A stretch of 64,000 nt of DNA from positions 1 to 64,000 of the forward strand of contig JAEUVU010000007.1 of NCBI GenBank assembly GCA_016786725.1, written 5' to 3'. The first letter of the stretch is position 1. Each line of letters starts with the position of its first letter. The DNA is from Ferruginibacter sp. GTDB taxonomy: Bacteria; Bacteroidota; Bacteroidia; Chitinophagales; Chitinophagaceae. Made by a program: the position numbers and the translations under genes. Shown here one piece after another: positions 26,742 through 36,116 of this stretch. The notes under the pieces were generated by a model, which ran no database searches, was not told the origin of the DNA, and saw only the letters and a list, made by a program, of their open reading frames with translations.

Positions 26742-28931
26742 ATGAAGTTGTTTGCAATACTATTTTTTTTAATGGCATCAGTTTCGCTGAAGGGACAGGC
26801 TATTGAATCCATTGTAGGCAGCTTGCAAACCAGTAAGCAAAAAGCAGATACCCTCTATTATTTTCTTTCGAAGTATATGATGCAGGGCAAAAATGACAGT
26901 GCCGAATACTGGGCCGGTAAAGGAGCGGCCTTTGCCGTAAACACCGGCGATGCGGAATTAATAGCCAAATACCGGTGCCAGCAAAGCAATATAGCATTTA
27001 ACAAAATCAACTATAAAAAAAGCCTGGATTATCTGCGACAGGCAGCCGTTTATATTTCTGATGCCACTTCGTTTGGGGTTAGCGGAAAATACCTGCTGAT
27101 GAATGCAAAGTGTTATAAGGAGCTGGGAAAACCTGACTCGGCCCTGTACTACTACCAGTTGTGCGAAGACCTGAACAATAAAAACAACCCTTACAGGAAT
27201 TTTTTAGTTTACCTGGAAAAGGGTTTGATGTTTGACCAGGCAGATTCCTACGCAAAGGCAGAAGAAAATTTCAATAAATCATATACGCTTACCAAAGCAA
27301 AAGGCATTCGTATGGACTATGGAATGGTGCTGGTGCAGTATGCCGATTTTTATTACAAATGGAAAGTGGCAGATAAGTTTGCCTGGCTGCTGAAAGAACA
27401 CCAGGATTTTGTGGCAGCCGGAAAAAAGGATTATACCAAAGATCCTGTACACAGTTTTTTGGTGGCTGATTTTGGTGATATTCCTGTTTCTCAAAAAGCA
27501 GCTTTTCTGCAATCCGTTGCAGATGTGCTTATAAAAGAAAGTGATTTTAAGAATGCATCCGTGGCATTAAGCCAGGCTTCGTCGTTTTATGAAGAGGATA
27601 AACAGCCCGCCGAAGCATTAAAGTACATGCGCCAGTCGCTGGCGCTTTCGGAAAAAAGTGCAAACCTCCCCAACCAATACATTTTTTCAAAAGCCATGTA
27701 CAGGCTTTTAAAGAAGGCAGGTAAAAATGATGAGGCAATTGCAGCTGCAGATAAAGCGATGTCGCTTAAAGACAGCATCATAAAAACACAGCAGCGTGAG
27801 ATAACACTTCAACTGGAAACAAAATACCAGGCTGAAAGAAAACAAAAGGAGATTGACCTGCTCAGCTCTCAAAAGCAACTTAATGAAAAGGAAATTGCTT
27901 TATTGAACTCTCAAAAAGAACTGGATAAAAATTCAATTGCGCTTTTGTATGCACAAAATGCTTTGGTTACAAAAGAAGTTGCCTTGTTAAGTGCAGATAA
28001 AAAACTGGCTGCCCTGCAGCTTTTCCAGGAAGCGGAAAAGCGCAGTGCATTGGAAAGAGAAAATGCCCTGATGGATTCAATCGTCAGCAGCGAAAAAGCC
28101 ATTACCCTTTCAACAAGCAGGGAGAAGGAAAAGGAAACCTCATTGAATGCTGCCCTGGGCCGTGAAAATATTCTCAAAGAAAATGAACTGGTAAAAGAGA
28201 AGAACCTGCGATGGAGTTTAGTGGCAGGTGCAGCAGTTTTATTACTGTCGTCAATTGCGATTTTTATTTTGTACCGAAAGCAAAAAAGGAAAAATGTCAT
28301 TATAGAGAAGCAATCAGCCGACCTGGAAGTGCTGATGAAAGAGATACACCACCGGGTAAAAAATAACCTGCAGGTTGTTAGCAGCCTGCTCGACCTGCAA
28401 AGCCATACCATTACCGATTCGCAGGCAAGCGCTGCTGTAAAGGAAGGAAAGAACCGGGTGCAAAGCATGGCGCTCATTCACCAGAATTTGTACAGCGAAG
28501 GAAATATCAAGGGCATCATGGTGAAGGACTATATCAGCAACCTGGTGCAATCGCTCAGCGATTCATATAACATCACCAACGATAAGGTAAAAGTCAACAT
28601 CAATATTGATGATCTCAACCTGGATGTGGATACCATGATACCATTGGGCCTGGTACTGAATGAACTGGTGAGCAACTCTTTTAAATATGCATTTAAAGAA
28701 ACCTCGCCGGGCATTTTAAATATTGTGCTTGAAGAGAAAGATGAAAAACTGCATTTAAAGGTAAGTGATAATGGTTCGGGCTTTCCGGTTGACATGGATG
28801 TGAAATCCACCAAATCGTTTGGATTGAAAATGATCCGTGCATTTGCACAAAAGCTGAAAGCAACGCTTGATATTTACAATAATAATGGCGCCGTGGTAGA
28901 AATGGAAATATCAAAATTTAAAGCGGCATGA
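26742..28931 (+). CDS. TPR-containing sensor histidine kinase (HisKA_2 type)
   Basis: 729 residues from ATG at 26742 (MKLFAILFFLMASVSLKGQ, signal peptide); a TTG at 26694 is not used. Periplasmic tetratricopeptide repeats (about residues 25-350) are followed by a long coiled coil (QREITLQLETKYQAERKQKE onwards) and one membrane segment (LVAGAAVLLLSSIAIFILY). The cytoplasmic kinase has the HisKA_2 phospho-acceptor MKEIHHRVKNNLQVVSSLL and a HATPase domain with N box NELVSNSFKYAF and G box DNGSGF. The stop overlaps the ATG of the response regulator by 4 bp (ATGA), so the two form a two-component pair. Confidence 0.9.
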   Translation: MKLFAILFFLMASVSLKGQAIESIVGSLQTSKQKADTLYYFLSKYMMQGKNDSAEYWAGKGAAFAVNTGDAELIAKYRCQQSNIAFNKINYKKSLDYLRQAAVYISDATSFGVSGKYLLMNAKCYKELGKPDSALYYYQLCEDLNNKNNPYRNFLVYLEKGLMFDQADSYAKAEENFNKSYTLTKAKGIRMDYGMVLVQYADFYYKWKVADKFAWLLKEHQDFVAAGKKDYTKDPVHSFLVADFGDIPVSQKAAFLQSVADVLIKESDFKNASVALSQASSFYEEDKQPAEALKYMRQSLALSEKSANLPNQYIFSKAMYRLLKKAGKNDEAIAAADKAMSLKDSIIKTQQREITLQLETKYQAERKQKEIDLLSSQKQLNEKEIALLNSQKELDKNSIALLYAQNALVTKEVALLSADKKLAALQLFQEAEKRSALERENALMDSIVSSEKAITLSTSREKEKETSLNAALGRENILKENELVKEKNLRWSLVAGAAVLLLSSIAIFILYRKQKRKNVIIEKQSADLEVLMKEIHHRVKNNLQVVSSLLDLQSHTITDSQASAAVKEGKNRVQSMALIHQNLYSEGNIKGIMVKDYISNLVQSLSDSYNITNDKVKVNINIDDLNLDVDTMIPLGLVLNELVSNSFKYAFKETSPGILNIVLEEKDEKLHLKVSDNGSGFPVDMDVKSTKSFGLKMIRAFAQKLKATLDIYNNNGAVVEMEISKFKAA

Positions 28932-29554
28932 GCAACAAGCTGAAAGTTTTAATTGTGGAGGATGAACCGGTAATTGCCGAAAATATTTCTATCTACTTAG
29001 ATAATAATGATTTTGAAGTTAGCGCCATTGCTTACGACAGCGAAGAAGCCTTTGCCCAGTTAAAAACCAACACGCCCGATGCTGCTGTGCTGGATATTAA
29101 TTTAGAAAGTGACCAGGATGGAATTGATATAGCTGCTTACATCAATAAGGAAATACAAATCCCTTTTTTGTTTTTAACCTCCTACTCTGATAAGCATACG
29201 CTTGATAAAGCCAAGCAGGTAAAGCCCAGCGGCTACATCGTAAAACCTTTCAACGAAAAAACTTTGCTGGCTTCGCTGGAAATTGCCATCTCAAATTTTG
29301 CATCAGAAAAAAACAGCAGCCAGCCAAAGCTTAGTATGGAAAAAATAAACCGTCATTTGTTATCTCCATTAACAGAAAGAGAGTTTGAAGTGGCCCAGCT
29401 TGCATACAACGGCATTACCAACAGCCAGATTGCGGAGCAAACCTTCATTTCTTTGAACACCATCAAAACGCACCTCAAAAGCATCTACCTGAAAACAGAA
29501 GCCAACACCCGCTATGGCTTAATTGTACAGCTCCGCCAGTTGATGGCAAAATAA
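28928..29554 (+). CDS. LuxR-family response regulator paired with the TPR kinase
   Basis: 208 residues. The receiver domain has the acidic pocket VEDEP, phospho-acceptor Asp in AVLDINLESDQDG, and Lys in GYIVKPF. The C-terminal GerE/LuxR helix-turn-helix includes LTEREFEVAQLAYNGITNSQIAEQ and SLNTIKTHLKSIY. It is translationally coupled to the upstream kinase through an ATGA overlap. The target genes are unknown; the secreted proteins that follow are candidates. Confidence 0.92.
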   Translation: MSNKLKVLIVEDEPVIAENISIYLDNNDFEVSAIAYDSEEAFAQLKTNTPDAAVLDINLESDQDGIDIAAYINKEIQIPFLFLTSYSDKHTLDKAKQVKPSGYIVKPFNEKTLLASLEIAISNFASEKNSSQPKLSMEKINRHLLSPLTEREFEVAQLAYNGITNSQIAEQTFISLNTIKTHLKSIYLKTEANTRYGLIVQLRQLMAK

Positions 29555-29618
29555 AATCACCCCGTTGGGGGATAAGGTTTTGGGTGCTGCCCTGTAGTTT
29601 TATTTAAAAATTTCAATT

Positions 29619-29849
29619 ATGAAAAAGTTAGTACTGTTACTGATGTTTTCAGGGAGCATCGTTTTTGCGGCTACCGCTCAAACCACAAAAGCGAAAGTTA
29701 AAAACCCGAACCAGGCAACTAATACGCAAACAGGTAAAACAAAGGTTAAGCAAACCACGACTAATGGAAATATTAAATTAGACGATTTGAAAGATCCGTT
29801 TGACACAAATAAAGTAAAAGCCGCACAACCTGTTCGTTTAAAAAATTAA
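29619..29849 (+). CDS. Small secreted Lys/Thr-rich protein
   Basis: 76 residues: signal peptide MKKLVLLLMFSGSIVFAATAQ, then a basic, Thr/Asn/Gln-rich stretch predicted disordered. Nothing recognised. Ten bases before the next gene. Confidence 0.6.
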   Translation: MKKLVLLLMFSGSIVFAATAQTTKAKVKNPNQATNTQTGKTKVKQTTTNGNIKLDDLKDPFDTNKVKAAQPVRLKN

Positions 29850-29859
29850 AGTATCCGTT

Positions 29860-31083
29860 ATGAAATTCTCTTTTTTAATTGCTTGTTTACTTGTATGCAG
29901 TAAATCGGTTTTTGCCCAGCCTTCAGATGCCAAAGTAAAAAGCGACGCTGTTGGAAACGGCGGCGGCATCATCAGCTTTAAGTTTACCAAAAGTACCGGC
30001 ACACGGCAATGGAACAGCAGTACCGGCAACTGGGAATATGTACGGGGGGTACAGATAAAACGTAAGAGTGATTATCCCGGTATTAACATGATTGTGGATG
30101 AAGATGTGGTGTACCAGTATGTAGGTAATGGCGGCTACAGCTTTTGGAAAGTAAGGGTGCTGAGCAACAGTTACGAAGGGATACCAAACCCAACAGCAAA
30201 AGAAGTAAATGATTTTATCAGCACAGACTGGCAGAAATTTTATGGATTTTATTACGGAACCATTGTTAAGCTCCATCATCAGCCCGTGCTGGCCGATAAC
30301 CCTGAATGGGTTTGGCATGATATCAACTCGGTTGAGTTTAAAATGAAGATGAAGTTTGACCATATCATACGGCTGAAAGGGATTGAAACCGTAGAAACTG
30401 TTTGGAAAGTGAGGCTTTATCGTGATGCACCTAAAGCATCCTGGAAAAATATGCTGGCATTACGCAGCCAGGAAGCTTCCGATTCAAAAATACTCGGCAT
30501 GAAAAATTACACGGTACAGCAAATGCAGGATTTTGATAAGCAAACACTAGAGTTTACCATGGCCGAGCAAAAAGGAAATGCAGAAGTGGCCAGGTTAAAT
30601 ACAATCATCAATGTACCGGATTTCAACAATGCAGAAGAGATGTTTAAGTTTTTGCACAACATTTTGCGCAACGGTGATCCCGAAAAGTTCAGGGCGGTAA
30701 TGCTGCAGGTACTGGCACCCGGTTTTTTTGTACCCGGCAGCAGTGTGCAGCTTACACCAACGGAAGAAAGAAACCTTGCCGATGTGATCACCGCAGTGTA
30801 TAACAACAAAGCCACTTACAAACAGATGTACTGCCAGGTTCCGGTTTATAAAGTAGAAAAATGGGGCAACAGCAATACCCGGTTTGATGTGAACATTAAA
30901 GCCGCTATCAACAATTGCGAGAGCCGCTACACGTTTGACAGGGTGGTGGTTGGTTACAAAGAAGGGGTACCTCTCACTAAATTAAAAATTCTTACTTATG
31001 GCATTTATGTGAGGCAGGATAATGATGCCATTGCGTTCATCAACTCGTTCAGCAGCCGTAAGAAGATCTGCCCCAATGATTAA
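29860..31083 (+). CDS. Secreted protein of unknown function
   Basis: 407 residues with an N-terminal signal peptide (MKFSFLIACLLVCSKSVFAQ). The mature part has many aromatic residues (FKMKMKFDHIIRLKG, FYGFYYGT) and no domain I recognise. The previous gene ends 10 bp before the ATG; both may form an operon with the two-component genes. Possibly a surface or periplasmic component. Confidence 0.65.
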   Translation: MKFSFLIACLLVCSKSVFAQPSDAKVKSDAVGNGGGIISFKFTKSTGTRQWNSSTGNWEYVRGVQIKRKSDYPGINMIVDEDVVYQYVGNGGYSFWKVRVLSNSYEGIPNPTAKEVNDFISTDWQKFYGFYYGTIVKLHHQPVLADNPEWVWHDINSVEFKMKMKFDHIIRLKGIETVETVWKVRLYRDAPKASWKNMLALRSQEASDSKILGMKNYTVQQMQDFDKQTLEFTMAEQKGNAEVARLNTIINVPDFNNAEEMFKFLHNILRNGDPEKFRAVMLQVLAPGFFVPGSSVQLTPTEERNLADVITAVYNNKATYKQMYCQVPVYKVEKWGNSNTRFDVNIKAAINNCESRYTFDRVVVGYKEGVPLTKLKILTYGIYVRQDNDAIAFINSFSSRKKICPND

Positions 31084-31162
31084 AATCATATAAAACCACC
31101 CTGTGGGGTGAGTATATTTTCCGGAAAACATTTCATATTTACAGTGATTAAAACTGTTGTTT

Positions 31163-34100
31163 ATGAAGTGTTTTTTTTATACCCTTATTTTCCTTTTTGC
31201 TTTTATTGATACCGAAGCTCAAAGTGTTGCTATTAACACAACCGGCGCCACAGCCAACACCAGTGCCATACTGGATGTAAGCAGCAACAGCAAGGGTGTG
31301 CTGGTACCACGTATGACGAAGGGGCAGAAGAATGCTATTACCACGCCAGCCATCGCCTTATTAGTGTATCAGTTTGCGCCTGACAGTATCGGTTTTCATT
31401 ATTACAATGGCAGTGCCTGGATATGGCTAAACCCATCAGGCAGCGGTGGAAACGACTGGAGCCTTACCGGAAATACAGGAACCGATACAGCCACCAATTT
31501 TATCGGCACAACCGATGCTATGCCCATCCGCTTTAAACAAGGCAACGAATGGATTGGCCAGTTTAATAAAAACACCGGCAATTATCTTATTGGCGAAGTT
31601 GCAGGCAAGAAGATCACTTCAGGAGTTGATAATATCGGGATTGGAGATTCTGCATTGAATAGTATTACGGTTGGCTCCAGGAATACAGCCATTGGTTCGC
31701 TGGCTTTTACCAAATCACTAAATGGAACTGATAATACTGCTGTTGGTTATAACTCACTTAATGCCGGAACCATAGCTTTTTTTAATACCAGTATTGGTGC
31801 AAGGGCGCTGGAGTTGAATACAACCGGCGATAACAATGTTGCTGTAGGCGCACAGGCCATGTCGGCTAATACAACCGGGGGATTAAATACAGCAATTGGT
31901 ACCCTGGCCAATGCGGGCAATACCAATGGTTCTGCTAATGTTGCTGTTGGTAACCAGGCCATGCAATTCAATACAAGTGGATTTTATAACACGGCAGTAG
32001 GTAACGCAGCGCTTTTTAATAACACAACGGGTTACGAAAATGTTGCTCTGGGAGCCCTTAGTTTATGGGCCAATCAAACCGGTAATAATAACATCGCCAT
32101 TGGCGATAATGTGATGGTAGAAAATCTGACAGGTAATCACAATATTGCTATCGGCGACAGCAGCGTTATCCATAACATAAGCTCATCAAACCTGATTGGC
32201 ATTGGAAGAAGGGCTTTGTATAATGTAACCGCCAGCAGTAACCTCATTGGCATTGGCGACTCTGTATTGTATTCAAACACTTCTGCCATAAAAAATATTG
32301 CCTTGGGAAATAAAGCACTGCTGAATACAACAACCGGCTCACAAAATGTTGCCATAGGTTACAATACACTTAAAAACAATGTAACAGGCTTTGCCAATAT
32401 TGCCATCGGCGATTCTGCTTTACCCGTAAGCACTACAAACTGGAATATTGCCATTGGCAGGTATGCACTTTTGGAAACTATTACCGGTGATAAAAATATT
32501 GCCATTGGCGATGTGGCGTTACGATCAAATGTGTCGGGTGGCGCTAATGTAGCCATTGGATATGCTTCGCAGGCTGATGCAAATACAAACAACAGGAACA
32601 ACACTACATTAGGTTTCAGAACCGGCGTTAGCATGCAGGGCTATTCAAATACTGCTATAGGCGGCGATGCCATGGGCAAACCAGCTACCAGTTACACTGT
32701 TAATAATAATGTTGCTGTTGGCGACAGCGTTTTATTTAATATAGCAACCGGAGCAAACAGCAATACTGCGTTAGGAACTAAAACTTTATTTTCTAACACA
32801 ACCGGAAGGTCGAATACGGCCATTGGAGCAAGAGCATTGAATGATAATACTGCTGGTAATTTTAATGTAGCCATTGGTGACAGTGCTGCCTTCAATAATA
32901 ATGCAACAGGCTCTGTAGCCATAGGTAGTAAAGCCATGTTTAGTAATGTGGTAGGTACCAATACTGCAATTGGTTATGAAGCCATGAAAAATAGTGTTGA
33001 TGCCACTGGTCAAAACACAGTAGTGGGTACCCGGGCTTTTAATACAGCAACAATTGGTCAGCAAAATACGGTAGTAGGTTACGAAGCACTATCACAAGCA
33101 ACCATCGCATCGGTACAAGCAACCGCCTTGGGTAACTGGGCATTGAAAAACCGTAATGCAGCACAAACCGTTGCTATTGGATCCTGGGCAGGAATGAAAT
33201 CATCAGCTCCGGTTAATTTGGTACAAAATAATATTTATATGGGTTTTGCTGCTGGGGTTAATTCTACAACTGATTCCAGTATTTATTTTGGCGGCTATAC
33301 CGGAGAGAACAACACTGGTGGTCATAATATGTTTATAGGCCATGAATCTGGCAGAAATTCCTCAGGAGAATATAATACCGTAATTGGTGAACGGGCCGGT
33401 TATTTCAGCTCATCTGTCAATAATAACACCATGATTGGTTACAGGGCAGGAGAACTTTCATCAGGCAACAATAATGTTTATTTAGGCCAATTAGCTGGTT
33501 ATAACAATTCACTGTCTAATAAATTATTTATTGATAATTCAGGAACCTCTTCGCCCTTGATTTACGGTGATTTTGCAACCAATTTATTAAGGGTAAATGG
33601 CACGCTCGATATTAACAATGTTTACCAGTTTCCAATTTCTGATGGTGCGGCTAACCAGGTGCTGCGTACGAATGGCGGCGGTATTGTAAGCTGGGCATCA
33701 GTAAATGGCGAAAGCACTACTGCAAATAATGGCCTTACCCTTACCGGTAGCAATGTGGCATTGGGCGGAACGCTTTTAGCAAATACAACCATCACGCATG
33801 GCAATTTTAATTTAACTCATAGCCTGAGTGGCACCGGCGATTTTATTGTAAGCACACCCACCCGGCCCAATGCCTTTACAGTGTTAAGCGGCGGAGATGT
33901 TTCGGTTAATGGCAACGATTTTGTTGTTAATGCAGCTTCCAATGTTGGTATTAATACGCTTATACCAAATTATAAACTTCATTTGGTAAATACAACAGGG
34001 GGTTTAAGCAACCTGTCTCATGGCATTATGATACAGAATACCAATGCGGCAACAACCGGCCAGGCAACCCTTGCTTTTAAAAATGCAGGGCCCGATGGTT

Positions 34101-34540
34101 TGCCTGCAAGCCGGGCCTGGATAACCGGCATGAGCGATGCAGATAATTATGCCATTGCATACGGAGACTCTTTAGTAGGAACCGCTACAATTTTAAGAGT
34201 TGATACGGCAGGTTATGTGGGCATCTATCCATCTGGCCCGCCGCTGAGCAGGCTGGATGTGGTGGGCAGCGTTGGAAATGCCATCAGGGTTACAACTGTT
34301 TCAACTACATTGGATGTAGATGACCATACATTAATTATTGGCCCTGCTGCAGGCAGTATCAGTATTACCTTACCGGCTGCAGGCACTGTTGACAGGAGGG
34401 AATATGTGATCGTGAACAGGAGTGCATCCAACCAGTCGGTAACATCTTACAACGATTTTTCCGGCACATCGGTATTGGTTACAGCCAACAGCGCCATAAC
34501 ACTGCAGAGCAATGGCGTTAACTGGTTCAGGATACGATGA
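31163..34540 (+). CDS. Giant secreted YadA-head-like repeat protein
   Basis: 1125 residues from the ATG at 31163 (the frame's TTG at 31157 is rejected). After a signal peptide (ending DTEAQ) comes a leader rich in NTTGATANTSAILDVSS, then about 37 copies by eye of a unit like NxAIGxxAL/NVAVGxxAM, spaced 14-22 residues. These match the left-handed beta-roll of YadA/trimeric autotransporter heads. The last ~300 residues contain NVGINTLIPNYKLHL and a non-repetitive tail. In Bacteroidota this arrangement is found in large secreted tail-fiber-like or adhesin-like proteins. No autotransporter barrel or T9SS tail is visible. Confidence 0.85.
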   Translation: MKCFFYTLIFLFAFIDTEAQSVAINTTGATANTSAILDVSSNSKGVLVPRMTKGQKNAITTPAIALLVYQFAPDSIGFHYYNGSAWIWLNPSGSGGNDWSLTGNTGTDTATNFIGTTDAMPIRFKQGNEWIGQFNKNTGNYLIGEVAGKKITSGVDNIGIGDSALNSITVGSRNTAIGSLAFTKSLNGTDNTAVGYNSLNAGTIAFFNTSIGARALELNTTGDNNVAVGAQAMSANTTGGLNTAIGTLANAGNTNGSANVAVGNQAMQFNTSGFYNTAVGNAALFNNTTGYENVALGALSLWANQTGNNNIAIGDNVMVENLTGNHNIAIGDSSVIHNISSSNLIGIGRRALYNVTASSNLIGIGDSVLYSNTSAIKNIALGNKALLNTTTGSQNVAIGYNTLKNNVTGFANIAIGDSALPVSTTNWNIAIGRYALLETITGDKNIAIGDVALRSNVSGGANVAIGYASQADANTNNRNNTTLGFRTGVSMQGYSNTAIGGDAMGKPATSYTVNNNVAVGDSVLFNIATGANSNTALGTKTLFSNTTGRSNTAIGARALNDNTAGNFNVAIGDSAAFNNNATGSVAIGSKAMFSNVVGTNTAIGYEAMKNSVDATGQNTVVGTRAFNTATIGQQNTVVGYEALSQATIASVQATALGNWALKNRNAAQTVAIGSWAGMKSSAPVNLVQNNIYMGFAAGVNSTTDSSIYFGGYTGENNTGGHNMFIGHESGRNSSGEYNTVIGERAGYFSSSVNNNTMIGYRAGELSSGNNNVYLGQLAGYNNSLSNKLFIDNSGTSSPLIYGDFATNLLRVNGTLDINNVYQFPISDGAANQVLRTNGGGIVSWASVNGESTTANNGLTLTGSNVALGGTLLANTTITHGNFNLTHSLSGTGDFIVSTPTRPNAFTVLSGGDVSVNGNDFVVNAASNVGINTLIPNYKLHLVNTTGGLSNLSHGIMIQNTNAATTGQATLAFKNAGPDGLPASRAWITGMSDADNYAIAYGDSLVGTATILRVDTAGYVGIYPSGPPLSRLDVVGSVGNAIRVTTVSTTLDVDDHTLIIGPAAGSISITLPAAGTVDRREYVIVNRSASNQSVTSYNDFSGTSVLVTANSAITLQSNGVNWFRIR

Positions 34541-34631
34541 AAAATTTTTTTAAAAGAATTTTTGAGCCGAAACAACAGGGTTAGGCAACATCATAAATTA
34601 TTTATAACTTTTACAACTAAAATTTACAAAC

Positions 34632-35021
34632 ATGAAAAAGGCAACTGTTTTATTTGTTATGGCATTTCTTTTTGCATCGGCCGCTTCTTTTGCACAGGAT
34701 GGCTGGCGTTTTATTGCTGATAAGATGGTAGGGTTTGGTGTGGATCATGATGTGATCGTAACCGGCAACAGCAACGACGATTTCAGAAAACTGAAGATAA
34801 GAGTGACTGACGGGCCTCTTAAAATGTACGACATGAAGGTTTATTTTGACAACGGATCTGTACAGGATGTATCCATCCGTGCACAAATAAGGCAGGGTGG
34901 CGAAACACGGGTTATTGACCTGGATGGTGGACTGCGCCATATCAGCCGGATAGAATTCTGGTACGAAACAAAAGGTTTCAGAAAAGGAAGGGCAAGGGTG
35001 GCTGTATGGGGATTTAAATAA
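34632..35021 (+). CDS. Secreted DUF2541-like protein
   Basis: 129 residues, signal peptide ending ASFAQ. FRKLKIRVTDGPLKMYDMKVYF, IRAQIRQGGETRVIDLDGG and RIEFWYETKG fit a small beta domain I know as DUF2541. Function unknown. The protein is likely periplasmic. Confidence 0.7.
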   Translation: MKKATVLFVMAFLFASAASFAQDGWRFIADKMVGFGVDHDVIVTGNSNDDFRKLKIRVTDGPLKMYDMKVYFDNGSVQDVSIRAQIRQGGETRVIDLDGGLRHISRIEFWYETKGFRKGRARVAVWGFK

Positions 35022-35063
35022 TTATTTTCATAACCTCACCTTCACCATACTAAAACAATCAAA

Positions 35064-35606
35064 ATGAAAAGACCAGCATTGATGTTTGCAGCTATAGCCT
35101 GTATATCACTTGGCGCCTGCAATTTTACCGCAAACAAAAAAGAAGAAGTAAAAACAAAGCCCGTTACTTCCAAAGACAATACCACACTTAACGGCGCTGT
35201 TATAAAAAATGATATTGATATTGATGTTACCGGGGTAAAACTGAAATCAGCATACCTGGTAGATGCAGATTACAATCCTTTACCCGAAAATAAAGCCCGT
35301 GTTGGCGAAAAAATCTATGTAGTTCTTAAAATGGATACAGGATGGGTAAAGGAAAACGGCAAATCTTTTATCGGCGCCAGCGAAAGGATATTAACTTCTG
35401 CCGGCAGGGTGGTGGTAAGCGCTGATGATATTTTTAAAGATTATGAGTTAAAGGGCCTTGATGCAAAAGACGCAAAAGTGGTGAGCCTTTCGGCTGTTAT
35501 CACACAGGCAGATCCGGGTGTAAATAATTTTGAAGTGCAGTTCAGGGTGTGGGATAAAAAAAGTGCCGCAGAAGTAAAAGGCAAATATTATTTCAGTCTG
35601 AAATAA
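35064..35606 (+). CDS. Lipoprotein of unknown function
   Basis: 180 residues, lipobox ISLGAC (Cys near residue 19) followed by a Lys/Glu/Thr linker and a ~125-residue beta-rich domain. No family recognised. Convergent with paaD, 15 bp between the stops. Confidence 0.65.
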   Translation: MKRPALMFAAIACISLGACNFTANKKEEVKTKPVTSKDNTTLNGAVIKNDIDIDVTGVKLKSAYLVDADYNPLPENKARVGEKIYVVLKMDTGWVKENGKSFIGASERILTSAGRVVVSADDIFKDYELKGLDAKDAKVVSLSAVITQADPGVNNFEVQFRVWDKKSAAEVKGKYYFSLK

Positions 35607-35621
35607 TAAGCACCTGTTTTA

Positions 35622-36116
35622 TTAATGACATTTAAAATAGTCGAAAGGCTCTTTGCAATCGTTGCATTGGTATAATGCCTTGCAGGCTGTGCTGCCAAAT
35701 TCGCTGATACATTTTGTATTGGAGGAATTGCACAGGGGGCATTGTACATGAAATGATCCGGGCCGCTCAAAGCGCCCCGGCTCAGGTTGCGGCGGCGCAA
35801 TGCCATAGTCTTTCAGTTTTCTTTTTCCTTCCTCAGTCATCCAATCGGTTGACCATGCCGGAGAAAGTACCGAAGTGACTTTTATTTTGGGATATCCATT
35901 TTCAAGCAACGCCATTTTTATCTGCATGGCAATCATATCCATGGCCGGGCAACCGGTGTAAGTGGGCGTGATGATTACTTCAACTTCATCGCCGTTTAAT
36001 TTCACATCTCTTACTATGCCCATATCGCTGATGGTAAGAACCGGTATTTCAGGATCGGCGACCTGTTCAAGTATCTGCCAAACGGCCTGTGTTGATATGG
36101 TTGTTGCTGTTACCAT
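35622..36116 (-). CDS. paaD: 1,2-phenylacetyl-CoA epoxidase subunit PaaD
   Basis: 164 residues. The N-terminal DUF59/MIP18-type domain (VADPEIPVLTISDMGIVRDV, PTYTGCPAMDMI) is followed by a C-terminal zinc ribbon with CPLCNSSNTKC and CNDCKEPFDYFKC. PaaD is needed for maturation of the epoxidase, probably iron-sulfur assembly. The ATG at 36116 lies inside the paaC stop region (7-bp overlap), so translation is coupled. Confidence 0.93.
   Translation of the reverse strand: MVTATTISTQAVWQILEQVADPEIPVLTISDMGIVRDVKLNGDEVEVIITPTYTGCPAMDMIAMQIKMALLENGYPKIKVTSVLSPAWSTDWMTEEGKRKLKDYGIAPPQPEPGRFERPGSFHVQCPLCNSSNTKCISEFGSTACKALYQCNDCKEPFDYFKCH

Noticed and set aside
27911..28477. 188-residue antisense frame in the TPR kinase gene
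   Set aside because: Opposite to the coiled-coil region; Ser/Phe-rich shadow of a Lys/Glu-rich coding strand.
31747..33064. Several overlapping antisense frames of 70-90 residues in the YadA-like gene
   Set aside because: They mirror the repeat units and keep the frame open only because the sense codons repeat; no start signal or independent support.
31600..33500. Regular short repeats that could suggest a CRISPR array
   Set aside because: They are degenerate coding repeats (NxAIG units) in one long frame, with no constant direct repeat or unique spacers.
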